A DNA stretch of 64,000 bases, taken from Agriotes lineatus (lineage: Eukaryota; Arthropoda; Insecta; Coleoptera; Elateridae). Shown here in pieces: positions 11,107-21,449 of the stretch; position 1 is the stretch's first letter; every line of letters begins with the position of its first letter. The stretch lies in NCBI GenBank assembly GCA_940337035.1, contig OW679202.1, forward strand, positions 47,385,763-47,449,762, written 5' to 3'. Under the pieces are notes generated by a model. It worked only from the letters and a program-made list of their open reading frames with translations. It was not told where the DNA came from and searched no databases. Position numbers and translations under genes: made by a program.

Positions 11107-11734
11107 TAAGAGCAAACTAACATTTTTTAAAATTTTCAATCGAAAGTTAATTTTACGATTCATTAAAGTTTAATAAAAGCATCCACGGTTTGGCCATGGC
11201 AAAATTAAGTCATGTGTGTAAAGCATTTGATAGCTAACTTGTGTAATTGTAGAGTTAAGCAGCGCAATCATTTAACAATGACTATTTGCACAGAATACTA
11301 CGAATTGTAGACAACTTTGAGGCGAATAAATTCCTTTAACAAATTTTCTGAAAGATTACCCAGGATTAACGAAATCACAGTTCCTAAAATGTTTGTTTTT
11401 ATCAAATTATTTTTTGAATTTGTATCTCTGCAAGCTGTTACACAAGTATTCCTACTTTTTTAATAGCGTTAATAAAATCATTTAAATACATATTTGAAAC
11501 AAATACCTAGCCAAAAAAGTAATTTAAAAATCTTCTACCTCAACGACACGGTCCGATGCAGGAAGTCGTTCCTTAAATAATGACAATAGCAGTGAAAGCT
11601 TTATAAATTATCTTATAATTGTCAACATCTATAACATTCTTTTTGTTTAACATTATAAATTTTAAACAAACTCTCTTTTTATGTAGAAGTTGGTCACATC
11701 TTTAAACAAAGTTAAAGGATGAATCTCGACAACA
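11107..11734. other. Unassigned AT-rich region
   Basis: No open frame with a recognisable motif and no repeat copy elsewhere in the window were found. Confidence 0.4.
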
Positions 11735-12328
11735 TATCTTCACAGGAAACCTAACTCTCACTTATGGCTTCCACGTGGTACCTCTTGGGCAACTGCATTA
11801 GCTTACAGGCCAAGCTAAGCGAGGGTAGCCAGCTATGGTACTCTGTAGCGTCTGCACCTAGATGTAGCTGCAAATAATCAAGGAAGTCAAAGGGAAGGCA
11901 CCTGGAATGAGCTTCTCCATGAAAACCCAATGACTATTTTCAAATCTAAATGTTCCGGGTGCAAAAGTAGTTTTCAATCGGATCTCCGGTGAAGAACGTA
12001 TTGGGTAGGGGTGTTCGATATCACAAACTAAGTATCGAATAACGAATAAAATTAAATATCGAATATTATTCGATATATCGAAATTCGAATAACTATCGAA
12101 TTATTCGAATAAATTAGTTATTCGAATAACTAATTTATTCGAATAGCTTATTCGGATAACTAATTTATTCGAATAATTTATTGCAATAACTTATTCGAAA
12201 AACCAGTTTATTCGAATAACTAACTAATTCGAATAACTAATTTATTGGAATAATTATTCAATTATTCGAAAGTTATAAACTATTGCTCTACACCCCATTT
12301 TATTGGAATTTAGTTTTGGTTAAATTAC

Positions 12329-14818
12329 ACTGATCAACACTAATTTTATTGTCAACAATATTTGAGCGATTTCTAGGTAATTTCGTGGTGCTGATCACGA
12401 ATTTGAAGTCCATTTAGGTGAATTGGCTCTAATTTTAGAGATATATTATCAAAATATGATAAAATAGAGAAAAATATCAATTTAATAGACCAATGGCCCT
12501 TATAAGCAACTTTTAGTAAAAAATATTAAAGTGGTTTTTAAAAAAAAGAAACGAAAAAATAATAAAATTCATTATTGATTAGGTATAACAGCAAAGAAAT
12601 AATTTAATTTAAAAAATTACATCTAATTCGTAGGAAAGAAGCTCTTTTTGTAGGATTTTCTTTTATGAGAACCGTCAGGTACATCAGGTTGGAGACTCCA
12701 ACAATAGTCTGCCATCATATGATGATCCCATCTGCCCTGATACCTTTCCTCCATCTCCTTTATATCCTGGTGGAACCGTTCCCCTTGTTCCTCACTGAAA
12801 TTGCCAAGATTGTCTGGAAATTTATCCAAGTGGCTGTGAAGAAAGTGTACTTTAATACTCATATTAGTACCCAAGTTTTTAAAGTTTAATAACATCTGTT
12901 GCACTAATTCCTCGTAATTGTGATTACCCAAGAAATTTTTAACTACCATAACAAAGCTACACCAAGCAGCAGCTTCAAGTGTCGTCATGTGATTTGTAAA
13001 ATTAGAGTCCTTAATAAGTTTGCGAATTTGAGGGCCATCAAAAATACCCGCCTTTAGCTTTTCCATACTTAGCCTAGGAAACGATCTACAAATGTATTTG
13101 AAGCACTCGCCATCTTTACTCAAAGCCTTAACAAATTGTTTCATTAGTCCTAACTTGATGTGGAGCGGTGGGAGAATGATTTTTTCACGGTCAACCAATG
13201 GTTCGTTTATGACATTTGCTGTTTCTACAGTCATATTTTGTCTTATTGGCCAATTAACCATATTCCAATGATCTTGCTTCGCCCTACTATCCCACAAGCA
13301 GATAAAACAAGGGTATTTTGTGTACCCACCTTGCTGCCCAAGCAAGAAGTTGACCATTTTTAGATCAACACAAATGGAAAACTGGTGTTCTTCATAGGAT
13401 AGTTTCTGTAATACCAACTTAATGTTTTGATATTCTTCCTTAAGTTTTGTTGAGTGGGCGATAGGAATTGACGCATATCGGTTGCCAGTGTGTAGCAAAA
13501 CACACTTTAAGCTTCTACTGGAACTGTCTATGAATAGTCGCCAGTCACCTGGAACAAATTGTATTCCCATTTGACGAAAAAGTCCGGGAATGTTGTTGCA
13601 ATAAACAAGATCTTCATCTTGGCTAAAGTAAGGAACAAGTTTCACCTCTCGTGTTCTATAAATGGTTATTTTTATATCTGGTTGTAGACAGTTTTTTTCT
13701 TTTAATCTGGATGCCAGAAGTTCAGATGCTTGCTTTGATAGACCGAGATCCCGTATCAGGTCATTCAGTTCTTCTTGAGAGAACTGCTGTGGTGTTGATT
13801 GTATTTCCTGCTCATATTCACTTCCACTGCTACTGTACTGGTCTTTAATTTCTTCTTCTTCCGACATCAGAACATCTGGCAGTGTTGTATATACTGGTAC
13901 GGGAATCTCTTCGCTATGTGGCACAGGTCTTCGTGCTGATTCTAAATCAGGATAATCCCATTTGCCTTTCTTGTATTTGTTAAAACCTTTTACATTAACT
14001 AAACAAAAATAACAATCATCATGGTGGTTTTTAGGTTCTCTCCACACCATGGGCACACCAAATTTCAAACTTTTTCTTTTTTGGTTTGACCACTGTCGTA
14101 AACATTCGACACGCGTTTTGCACACTATATGGGGAGCCCAGGATTTGTCTTGGTCTCCAAGCAGTACGCCGAAATAAGCTTGATAAGCTTGTCTAACAAA
14201 ATCTATGATATTTTTCTTTGTTTCGCTACAGTATATTCGCCACAAATGTAGCAGAAGACATTAGGGCTGTTCAAACAGCTTCTGCGTGAAGAACTCATTC
14301 CTCTGAAAAAAGAGTAACTTTAGTTAAAAATATAGGTACAAATATTCGTCACATGTACTCCTACCTTCCACTTGACGTCTATTAAATTTAAATAACTTCA
14401 CTAGGTAGGCAATAAGAACTAAATACACAAAATACGTAAGAAAAGCACAATAACCGCGACGCTAAGTCTTAGTAGAACAACTGCTTACGCTGAACTGACA
14501 GTTAAAATCAAGAGACACAAGACAAACAAGTGCACGCACTGATCACGTGATCAGCAGTCGGCACGTGGTACGCTCACTAAACAGGGTCGAACTCTCGTTT
14601 CTGCGTAAATTTCTTGTTTGTAAATTATTCTTAAAAAATAAAAAGCATATGTTATAGCTAAATTCCTTAAAAAATTATGTATCCTTTACCTCAAAAACTA
14701 GAGCCAATTTGGAAAAACTGCTTTTATTTTTGAATTACCCTAAATTCGTTCAAAAATACTTGGCAACAAATTTTTTTTTAAATTTTGTAGGGCGGTGTTA
14801 TTGAACATTCACAAAGCT
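12329..14818. repeat. Diverged internal inverted repeats around the 12.6-14.3 kb gene
   Basis: The left segment 12329-12450 and right segment 14690-14818 align as reverse complements over roughly 120 bp. Shared stretches are a gaattggctcta-type core, a tttgarcgaatttaggtaattc-like core and an acactg/acaccg outer edge. They lie inside the attcgaataa zones of the outer element and bracket the gene. This suggests that the gene belongs to its own transposon nested in a hAT MITE. I could not find a convincing TSD for the inner unit. Confidence 0.55.
12623..14298 (-). CDS. Zinc-ribbon, DDE-like transposon protein of unnamed family (one frameshift)
   Basis: A 540-codon minus-strand frame (14245 to 12623) has no internal stop. 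Its first codon is TTG. An in-frame ATG at 14298-14296, just after a ttttttcag acceptor-like site, starts MSSSRR and leads to CYICGEYTVAKQRK. A one-base slip in an A-rich tract near 14222 then separates this from the long frame. The N-terminus has Cys pairs (CYIC; CKTR, with the second Cys of that pair replaced; CYFC at residues 78-81 of the long frame), which suggests a zinc-binding module. The body has possible metal-binding or catalytic residues: LFIDSSSRSLK (Asp240), ICVDLKMV (Asp294), CFIC (313-316), LHIKLGLMKQF (His362), HFLHSHLDKF and SEEQGERFHQ (Glu485/486). An acidic Ser/Glu-rich linker lies at about 127-160. Spacing and His/Glu motifs recall RNase-H-fold transposases. I cannot name the family, so the function is inferred from its setting between inverted repeats. 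Confidence 0.75.
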
Positions 14819-15690
14819 AATGAACAAAACGAACGAAAAACAAGTTGTGAGCAATAAAAAGTACCTAAGTGATATTTAAAAGTAGGACAATGTTAAAATA
14901 ATAAAGGTCCATGGTATATTTGGATTTTTTAACGTAATTTTAATCATGATTTAAATCGGGTCAACCATGTAATAAGTATAACAATAGCAGTGCTTATCTT
15001 TTCTGATTCTGAACACTGATTTCTAAATGTGAGTAGCTTTGAAGCACAACAAATGTTAACAGCACTAATCCGTATTTTTCTCCTTTGAGAAAGTACAAAT
15101 GCAGAAAATAATTTACTGTTCACCTTCGAACACAAACGTAAACTGTAATTTTTTAACAGAATTGACCATTGATTTATTGCAACGATATTTTAAATTATCG
15201 CTAAAGGGCTATCCCCACTTCCCCACATCCCCGGTTTACGATTCCGACCAATAGGCAATATGTATCATTACTAGAATAAGTTGTTAAAAATCAATTAACA
15301 ATTTTCTAGAAATAGTAATCTTCTGTTTAACCCATTCTATCTGATATCTGATACAAGTTTTCTGACTTATGATGATTAATGGCCATTTGCTAAATACAAA
15401 TTGTAATCATTAGGCAGGCATTTGTTTTGGTATTATTGTAAGGAAATTAGAAAGGACTAACAATGATTAATGATAACTGATAAGATCATCCAAAGAACTT
15501 TTCAAGCAATGATAATAAACAAAATAAATAATCACGCACATCTAGGAACCCTAATATATGTCATACCCAGCTTGATAAAAAATGAAATTGCTCTGGCCGT
15601 TTTAATTTTAAGTAATTGAAATGTTTACAGTTTGATATTTGTAATGTGGCTTTGTATTCTAATAAGTTTTGCTTGCATAAATAAGTATTT
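14819..15690. other. Unassigned interior of the 3.9-kb element
   Basis: AT-rich, with no supported gene. A 63-codon minus-strand frame at 14944-15135 has no recognisable motif. Confidence 0.4.
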
Positions 15691-16011
15691 ATTCCAATAA
15701 TTCTTTATTCGATATTAGCATAAATTTATTAACAATAAACTTATTCGAATTATCCAATAAATATTTAACGGGATAAACTTTTATTCGAATAAATTTTTAT
15801 CCGAATAATTATTTATTCGATAATTCCAATAAATTTATTCGAATAATTATTTATTCGATAATTCGAATAACTTTTATTTTAATGTCGTTATTCGATATAT
15901 TGAATTATTCGATATCTTATTCGAATTATCGATACAAATGAACAGACCTAGTATTGGGAACGGTTAAACCAAGAGAACTAACTACAGATGCCTGGAACAT
16001 AAGGTGACTAT

Positions 16012-16206
16012 CAGAGCCGGATTAAGGATATGTGAGGCCCAGGGCTAAATTTTTTAGAGGCCCCATTCCCATTTATGCAACGGGTACAAAGGGATCTAAA
16101 TGATTAGAAACCACACTAGATTATAACCTTCCAATCTTTTCGAGGCCTCCGAAATTCGGTGGCCCGGGGCTGCAGCCCCCTTAGCCCCCCCTTTAATCCG
16201 GCTCTG
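16012..16206. mobile_element. 195-bp hAT MITE with exact 8-bp TSD
   Basis: The ends are cagagccggattaagg and its imperfect complement ctttaatccggctctg. They are flanked by gtgactat on both sides (16004-16011 and 16207-16214). It is non-coding, and its terminus is of a type widespread among hAT MITEs. It is inserted in the same old LINE as the 3.9-kb element, 62 bp beyond its right end. Confidence 0.93.
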
Positions 16207-16949
16207 GTGACTATTACAGAAAAATAGATCTTGTAGAATAAGTACTACAGAGAAGTGATATACAGGATAGTGGCTTAAGCGAAGAGGCAACGCTATATAC
16301 TTTTTGAGTCATGGCGCGACAAGTAGAAAGGGCATAAACAATATCTGGCTTATTCAAATACCACCTCATAAACGCAGGAAATTAAAGATTGAACTCATGA
16401 CTACACCTATAATTTTGAATGTAATGCAAATATATACCAAACAACCGATGCAGTAAAATCATAAACAATGAAATAGCGATTCCAGAGGATTTTAATCCTG
16501 AGGTGGAAAAAATAAACGAAAATTTATATAACATAATTGGACAATACGGTTTAGGAGAAATCAATGATAGAAGAAAAAAACCATAATCAAACTAGTTATT
16601 CAGGTTTCAAATCCTTGTAAAGTTGAAAAAAGAAGTAGGTATAATATCAGCTTTCCAGTTCAACATACACAGTGACGATAATTAGAAGAGTTATGGAGAA
16701 GTGAAGCGGCGGCTTTACAATCAATGGCGTTAAAATAAATAACATACCATTCCTCGATAATATGACTCTTCTTGCTAATAATTGCGATGAAATAAAAGAA
16801 ATGATTGATAAATTGGAAACAGGAAGCTGCCAGTATACCTAAAACGTTAACTGCATAAAAATAGAGGTAATAGTTATTGATAAAAACCTAAAACCTAAAG
16901 CTGCTGCTAACTGTGAAGTATCTAGAATACGTAATAGCCAAAGATGAGA

Positions 16950-16991
16950 TGCTTCTCTTAATTATAGAGAATAGTATAATTAAGAGAAGCA
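16950..16991. repeat. Perfect 17-bp hairpin
   Basis: tgcttctcttaattata (16950-16966) is followed by an 8-nt loop (gagaatag) and its exact complement (16975-16991). It sits at the end of the LINE RT remnant. No run of T follows that would suggest a terminator, and the role is unknown. Confidence 0.75.
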
Positions 16992-17109
16992 TGCAGAAGA
17001 AGCATACAATGAAAGCAGATGATAATAATAACTTCTTCTTCCGATGTTAGCGATCATTTTACCACATTTTTCTCGATTTCGGGCAATATTAAAAAAATTT
17101 CGAACTTTT

Positions 17110-17320
17110 CTATCATCCTTTCTAATACATCAAGTAGAAAGCGAGTATTGTCACGTCATCAGCGTATCAATGACAATTGATGCATTCGCCGCTAATTTGT
17201 ATCTCTTTTTGTTGGTTAAATAAAGCTTTTCTAGCTTTCTAACTTTTCTAATTTTCGAATAAACGTTAAATAGGGTCGGGAGAAGTATACAATCCTGTCT
17301 GACTTCTTGAATTACACTTT
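17110..17320 (-). pseudogene. LINE reverse transcriptase motif B and YADD fragment
   Basis: The minus strand reads IQEVRQDCILLPTLFNVYSK, matching RT motif B (consensus GVRQGCILSPLLFNIY). After about 40 codons and one frameshift it reads YADDVTILA, the catalytic motif C. Both motifs are recognisable but lie in different frames. It is on the opposite strand from the RT remnant just upstream, so it is a separate LINE copy. Confidence 0.82.
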
Positions 17321-17415
17321 TTTTTCTGTTTTTAATTGATTTATTTTTACGCCAACCGTCTGATTTTAGTAAATATTTTTAATGATGCTTGCATGTTTGC
17401 ATCCCACATTGTATA

Positions 17416-18642
17416 CAGGGTCTGGCAACGATAGGGGGGGGGGGGGGTGGAAATATTTCTAAAACTACGAGAGTTATATCAACATTGTATGGATGAAAGT
17501 TGTAGGTATGAAGGTGGTGCATATTACTAAAATAGTTTTGGTTATACAGGGTGTCTCAAAAAGTGTGGCCAATCAAACATATTTTTTAACTTCCTTTTAC
17601 AATAAAGGAAGTATTGGCTTCACCTCAATAACTCGAAATTGAGTTTTCAACAGATCTTGACGTTTCAGAGTCCCCTGAACCCAAAAAAAAACATGTTTTT
17701 GTGCATTGCTCTGTCTGTGTGTCTGTTTGTCTGTGTGTCTGTCTGTCTGTGTGTCTGTCTGTCTGTGTGTTTGTTTGTGAACAGAATATCTCAAAAACGA
17801 AAAGAAGTATGCATTGAAACTTCATATACAGTGTGGAAATAAAGTAACGGATAAATTCATTCACTTTATTAATATTAATTTTTATGAAAAGATCTTGAAG
17901 GGGTATAACGATTTTAAATGTAGGAGATACACTGCAATTACATTTATGATGCTACGTCATTTGTTTTAAAAGTTATGACGCCATCGACTTTTTTTTATAT
18001 GACAACCTGTATTTTTATTATTGATTTTGGTAGTACTTTTTATGTTGTTTTCAATGATATAACATTTTTAATATGTTACATCTGGAAAAAATCGAGAAAA
18101 ATGGTTTTTAAGTTTAAATATTAAAAACCAATCAAATGAGCAAAATAAATCTAGTTACCGGTGGATTAACTTTGAATGGAGTTCTAGTTGTATTTTTCAA
18201 TTGTTTTTTTTTAATTTCAATAAAAACCAATGTGATGTCAATGACTTTCCGCCAAACATAGGTAATTATTAAATTTGCAAATGTTGAGCACCCTGTATAA
18301 CATATTTTTTTGGTAACATTTTTCTTCATGCAAGTGTTTTCTCAACTTACAGCAACGCCTGAAGTTCAGCATTTTTTGCATAGAATAGGTAATATCTTCA
18401 AAATAATTGACGTTAGATCCATACAACTTAATATCAAAATGATAAGTATTTGAATGCAAAATTTTTAAGCTACCCAAGTATAGGGTATTCCATAAAAAAA
18501 GTAAGTGTTATTCGCCACACTTTTTTGAGCCGCCCTATATAATCAAAGCTATTTTACTAATGTTCACCACCTTCATATCTACAACTTTCAACTCTCATAG
18601 TTTTAGAAATATCTTCCACTCTCCGATCGTTGCGGGACACTG
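17416..18642. mobile_element. TA-flanked foldback element, 1.2 kb
   Basis: The ends are cagggtctggcaacgat and, from the right, cagtgtcccgcaacgat. TA lies on both sides (17414-17415 and 18643-18644). The arms of about 160 bp share tatttctaaaacta, gaaagttgta and atgaaggtggtg blocks and continue into a second cagggtgtctcaaaaa-like internal end (17548) and its counterpart near 18525. The centre holds a CTGT/GTGT microsatellite. A G run of about 15 bases follows the left end. It has no coding sequence and resembles the other CAGGG-ended foldbacks of this window. Confidence 0.8.
17706..17777. repeat. (CTGT/GTGT) microsatellite
   Basis: Nearly pure alternation of ctgt, gtgt and ttgt tetramers. The flanking sequence (agatcttgacgtttcag, then an acatgttttt-like stretch) recurs in looser form at 29130-29230, again followed by ctgtctgtc repeats. 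The microsatellite is therefore part of a dispersed repeat. Confidence 0.85.
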
Positions 18643-18689
18643 TACCTTTACGTTGGTGAATAATTCTTTAAAATCATTAAATTGATAAG

Positions 18690-18850
18690 TCTATATAGGT
18701 ACTCCACGCGATTACAGACAGTCGCTTGGTAATTGTTCTGTATGTATCGTAAATTTTATTAAACAAATCTGCTCATCGTTTTTAATACTTGGTGATGGAA
18801 TCTCATCCGAGTCAACTGATTTATTTACTTTGGCTAATTTTACTGGATAT
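18690..18850 (-). pseudogene. LINE RT N-terminal remnant
   Basis: The minus strand reads VEYPVKLAKVNKSVDSDEIP then SPSIKN, followed by EQLPSDCL and a stop, then SRGVPI. This matches the LINE segment ALKKMKNGKAPGPDGIPAEL ... PEDWLKSVFIPI in order and spacing. Degenerate. It may belong with the motif B/C fragment at 17.1-17.3 kb, which has the same orientation, with the foldback lying between them. Confidence 0.55.
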
Positions 18851-19359
18851 TCGACCTTTGATCTCAATATACTTCCCGGGCTGTTGGTAACATTGGGAAT
18901 GAGTTCTACTTGTTTCTTATTATCGTTGAATCAGTCTTACACATATTATTTTCACCTTGAGGTGATTTCAGTGTTACAAGTCGATTGTTTTTCCCTTTTT
19001 CTGTATAAGTGCAGTGTTTCTTTAATTTTATTATGTACTCTGTTCGTTTATTAATAACATTACCAAATAAACGAATTGCAAACACCCGTTTTTTCCAGCT
19101 TTTTTCAAAAAGTTTGATAACGTTACAGGCAGTATTGTCGAGTTTCGGCTTAGACAGCATTGTCTTTCTAAATAAGCACTAACTTTTTTTTATGCGCCTT
19201 ACACTTTGCAAACCCATACAGAGATAGTTAGGTATAACAGTTATGTTCGTTGATGTGCGTCAACCCTTACAGGCCACCCATGGTTCGGTCCATGTTATTA
19301 AAGTATCTTGTGAACAAGGATATTTAGGCATACTTGACCTTTTTCCTCTTTGAGCAACC
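18851..19359. other. Unassigned region
   Basis: AT-rich. Open frames of 74-84 codons on both strands have no recognisable motif. Confidence 0.35.
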
Positions 19360-20310
19360 ATACAGACTAACGTTTCGCAAGCCATTTGCAACCTGCATCA
19401 TCAGAATCAAAGTTACTCTAAGAGCTAGAGGTCGACGTGGCGATATTCATAGCCCTCTGTGTCAGCTGTGCGGAATGGCGTCAAGCTGATTGGTTCTTCA
19501 AGTATAGTGCACGTAGAGTCGGTGACGCGTGACCGGCTGAGGAGGCGTGGTTACAATGCTTTAGATCACGACAGAAGTTTTACTCAGTTTATAACCATTT
19601 TCCCTGTTTTATTTTACTTGGATGTTTTGCTGTTTCTATAACTTCACTTAACATTCGTCCTAAGTAGTTAGGTACTTTGGAAAGTACCTTTACTATAAGG
19701 TAGAAAAGCTAAACCTTTCAGAGGTGCGGATCTCCAGCTGTAGCTGTCTAACCCTTTCTGTTTCCAAATTTTCTGCGCCTGGGATACCGCTTTGGTCGCC
19801 AAGTTTTAAGAAGTGTTGCTTTTTGCATTCGGCAATGATGTGAGTTAGCTACTCCATGTGATCACATGCTGGAAGCATCGTCTACGTATCTACACCAGTA
19901 TTTTGGGCTTCAATTGCGGCTGTCGCATAGCCTTCGTTTGAAATGTCTTCATGTACCTGTAAAGGTTGGCGATAGTTGTTCGTATATTTTGTTATTCCAA
20001 CTGAAGTGTTTTTCCAGCATATTTCAACAAGCTTTGCTTGGTCTGTGGAAGTGGGTACTGAAGCACCATCAGCACCTCATCAACTGACACCTTCCTAAAG
20101 AGTAACATCACGTCGTATAAGATATCATTTCTATTTAACTTTATGCTGAAAAAAATACACCGAATCCTGAATAAAACGGGGTTTCACCAGTTAGATGCTG
20201 TAGTATACCGGTCGAATGCCTTGCCAAAGCATGTGTGGGAGCATTGATAGCCATAACAATTGCACTTAACGGGATTCCTTCCCTATGTCCTTTGGTAAAC
20301 TATTCATAGA
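19360..20310 (-). pseudogene. Penelope-like element fragment, RT to 3' end
   Basis: On the minus strand 20310-20130 reads AINAPTHALARHSTGILQHL, closely matching the RT of the fuller Penelope-like element at 30.5-30.7 kb (AINSPTHALARHLTSILQPL). Further down come DEVLMVLQ, TKAMRQPQLKP and CRYVDDA, the last being a YVDD catalytic box. The low-coordinate end (19360-19560) matches the 3' end of the 29.4-32.3 kb element in reverse (tttcgcaag, tgcatcatcaga, ccctctgtg). The GIY-YIG domain and RT motif B are missing. It is the same family as the 29.4-kb element, but older and internally deleted. Confidence 0.82.
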
Positions 20311-21129
20311 TGCGAGGAGTTATTGATTTTTTTTAATCAAACGATACTTTATAAACGGATCCATACTACGATACTATAGGAGTGTTTTATAGCGGCAGTC
20401 ACCTTTGTTGCAAGAGAGTTGGTAGGATTGATATCTTCCAATTATTTCCATCACATTTTTAAGAAATCGACTAGCTATTTTTGTGTTTTAATTTGATTTT
20501 TGTTGATTTCAAAACGTCAAATGTTAATAACCGAATTATTTCTTCGTAATAATTTCCGTCATGGTGTATAAATTTTATCGATTTAATTATAGCTTCTATT
20601 AGTTTGATGGAATCATTGACATTAGTTCGTGTTCTTGTAATTATTTATCAGCTGGTTTTTAATATCATTCTCGAAAAACTAAACTAATGTTTGGTCATTA
20701 GGTCATTACGGTGCGTAAATTAATATACTGTTGTTAAATTTATCACTTTACCTTTTTAAGCTATCTTATCAATTATTGTATATTTACTAAACTGTAAAAA
20801 GGCTTCTTAAATAGAAGTGACGATTTCTCTTTGGCCTTTTGTGTTGTATCCTCTGAAATGTTTTGCGTATTATAGTAGCTTTTCTAACGTGCCAAACCAA
20901 CCTATTTAAGGATATAACCGACCTGGTCCGTTTGTGCATTAGATGATGATGTGAGTTGGCGTTCAAATATCTGTCAGTGTACGTTGACTTTCTGTAGACT
21001 GAGTTATGGTTTCCACTTTTATTTTAATTTGTATACCTACCTATTATGATGTATAAAATTCAAATGTTTTAGAAATAAATCCAAGGTCTTGCATCGGTGG
21101 GACCAGATGACTAATATGATTCACAGCCA
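20311..21129. other. Unassigned AT-rich region
   Basis: No gene or repeat copy could be supported. Confidence 0.35.
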
Positions 21130-21430
21130 TTGCCATTATTGGACCGTGCCGTTGTTGAAATAGAAGAACTCAACTTTTCGCCCACTTTCATAAGAGGCTT
21201 CATCAGGAGTGGGAAGCAAAAGAGTACTGTAATTTAACGCTTAAACCACGCCAGAGGCGGAACTCTTCTACTTATCGGGAAGAAAAGCACAACTTATAGT
21301 CAAGAGTTTTCTGCACGGAAGTAAATGGGTTACTTACGAATATTTACTGAACGTCCTGTTTCACCAATGTACACAGCCTTGCAATAGCCAGGGGCTCTGT
21401 AAACACCTTTTGAAAGCAGGATGTCCTATT
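21130..21430 (-). pseudogene. Penelope-like GIY-YIG endonuclease fragment
   Basis: The minus strand reads GVYRAPGYCKAVYIGETGRS, a match to the GIY-YIG motif of Penelope-like elements (Y..CGKSYIGQTGR). It is followed at 21,150-21,210 by a 3' tail (ctcctgatgaagcc ... gtgggcgaaaagttg) in the style of these elements. The frame stops soon after VNIRK. It differs in sequence from the fragment at 19.4-20.3 kb, so it represents another family, and it abuts the satellite array. Confidence 0.75.
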
Positions 21431-21449
21431 TTGCTTTAAAGTAGAATCT

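Larger units (their letters stand above)
12006..15950. mobile_element. 3.9-kb hAT-like transposon with 8-bp TSD
   Basis: The ends are taggggtgttcgatatc and, from the other side, taggtctgttcatttg (9 of the first 11 bases agree). The flanks are the exact 8-bp duplication gtattggg (11998-12005 and 15951-15958). About 250 bp inside each end are dense attcgaataa/ttattcgaat repeats, giving a strongly palindromic AT-rich subterminal zone. The 8-bp TSD and TAGGGGTGTTC-like end fit hAT, although Zisupton-type elements also make 8-bp duplications. The interior holds one long minus-strand gene and may itself be a nested element. Confidence 0.85.
11735..16930 (+). pseudogene. Old LINE (5' region, endonuclease and RT remnants), interrupted twice
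   Basis: When the two hAT-type insertions (12006-15950 and 16012-16206) and one copy of each 8-bp TSD are set aside, the sequence runs from a GC-richer block (11735-12005) through 15959-16003 and 16215 into degraded LINE coding sequence. At 16708-16850 the plus strand reads GGFTINGVKINNIPFLDNMT then LLANNCDEIKEMIDKLETG. This matches LINE RT around the YADD box, with the catalytic pair lost (FLDNM). The text beyond resembles LNVKKTKVMVI-type palm sequence (NCIKIEVIVIDKN). Assigning the GC-richer start to the same LINE is inference from contiguity. Confidence 0.6.

Noticed and set aside
12665..13848. Plus-strand frames opposite the 540-codon gene
   Set aside because: Shadow frames; no motif and no start context.
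17597..17864. Open frames across the CTGT microsatellite on both strands
   Set aside because: Simple-sequence translation with no complexity.
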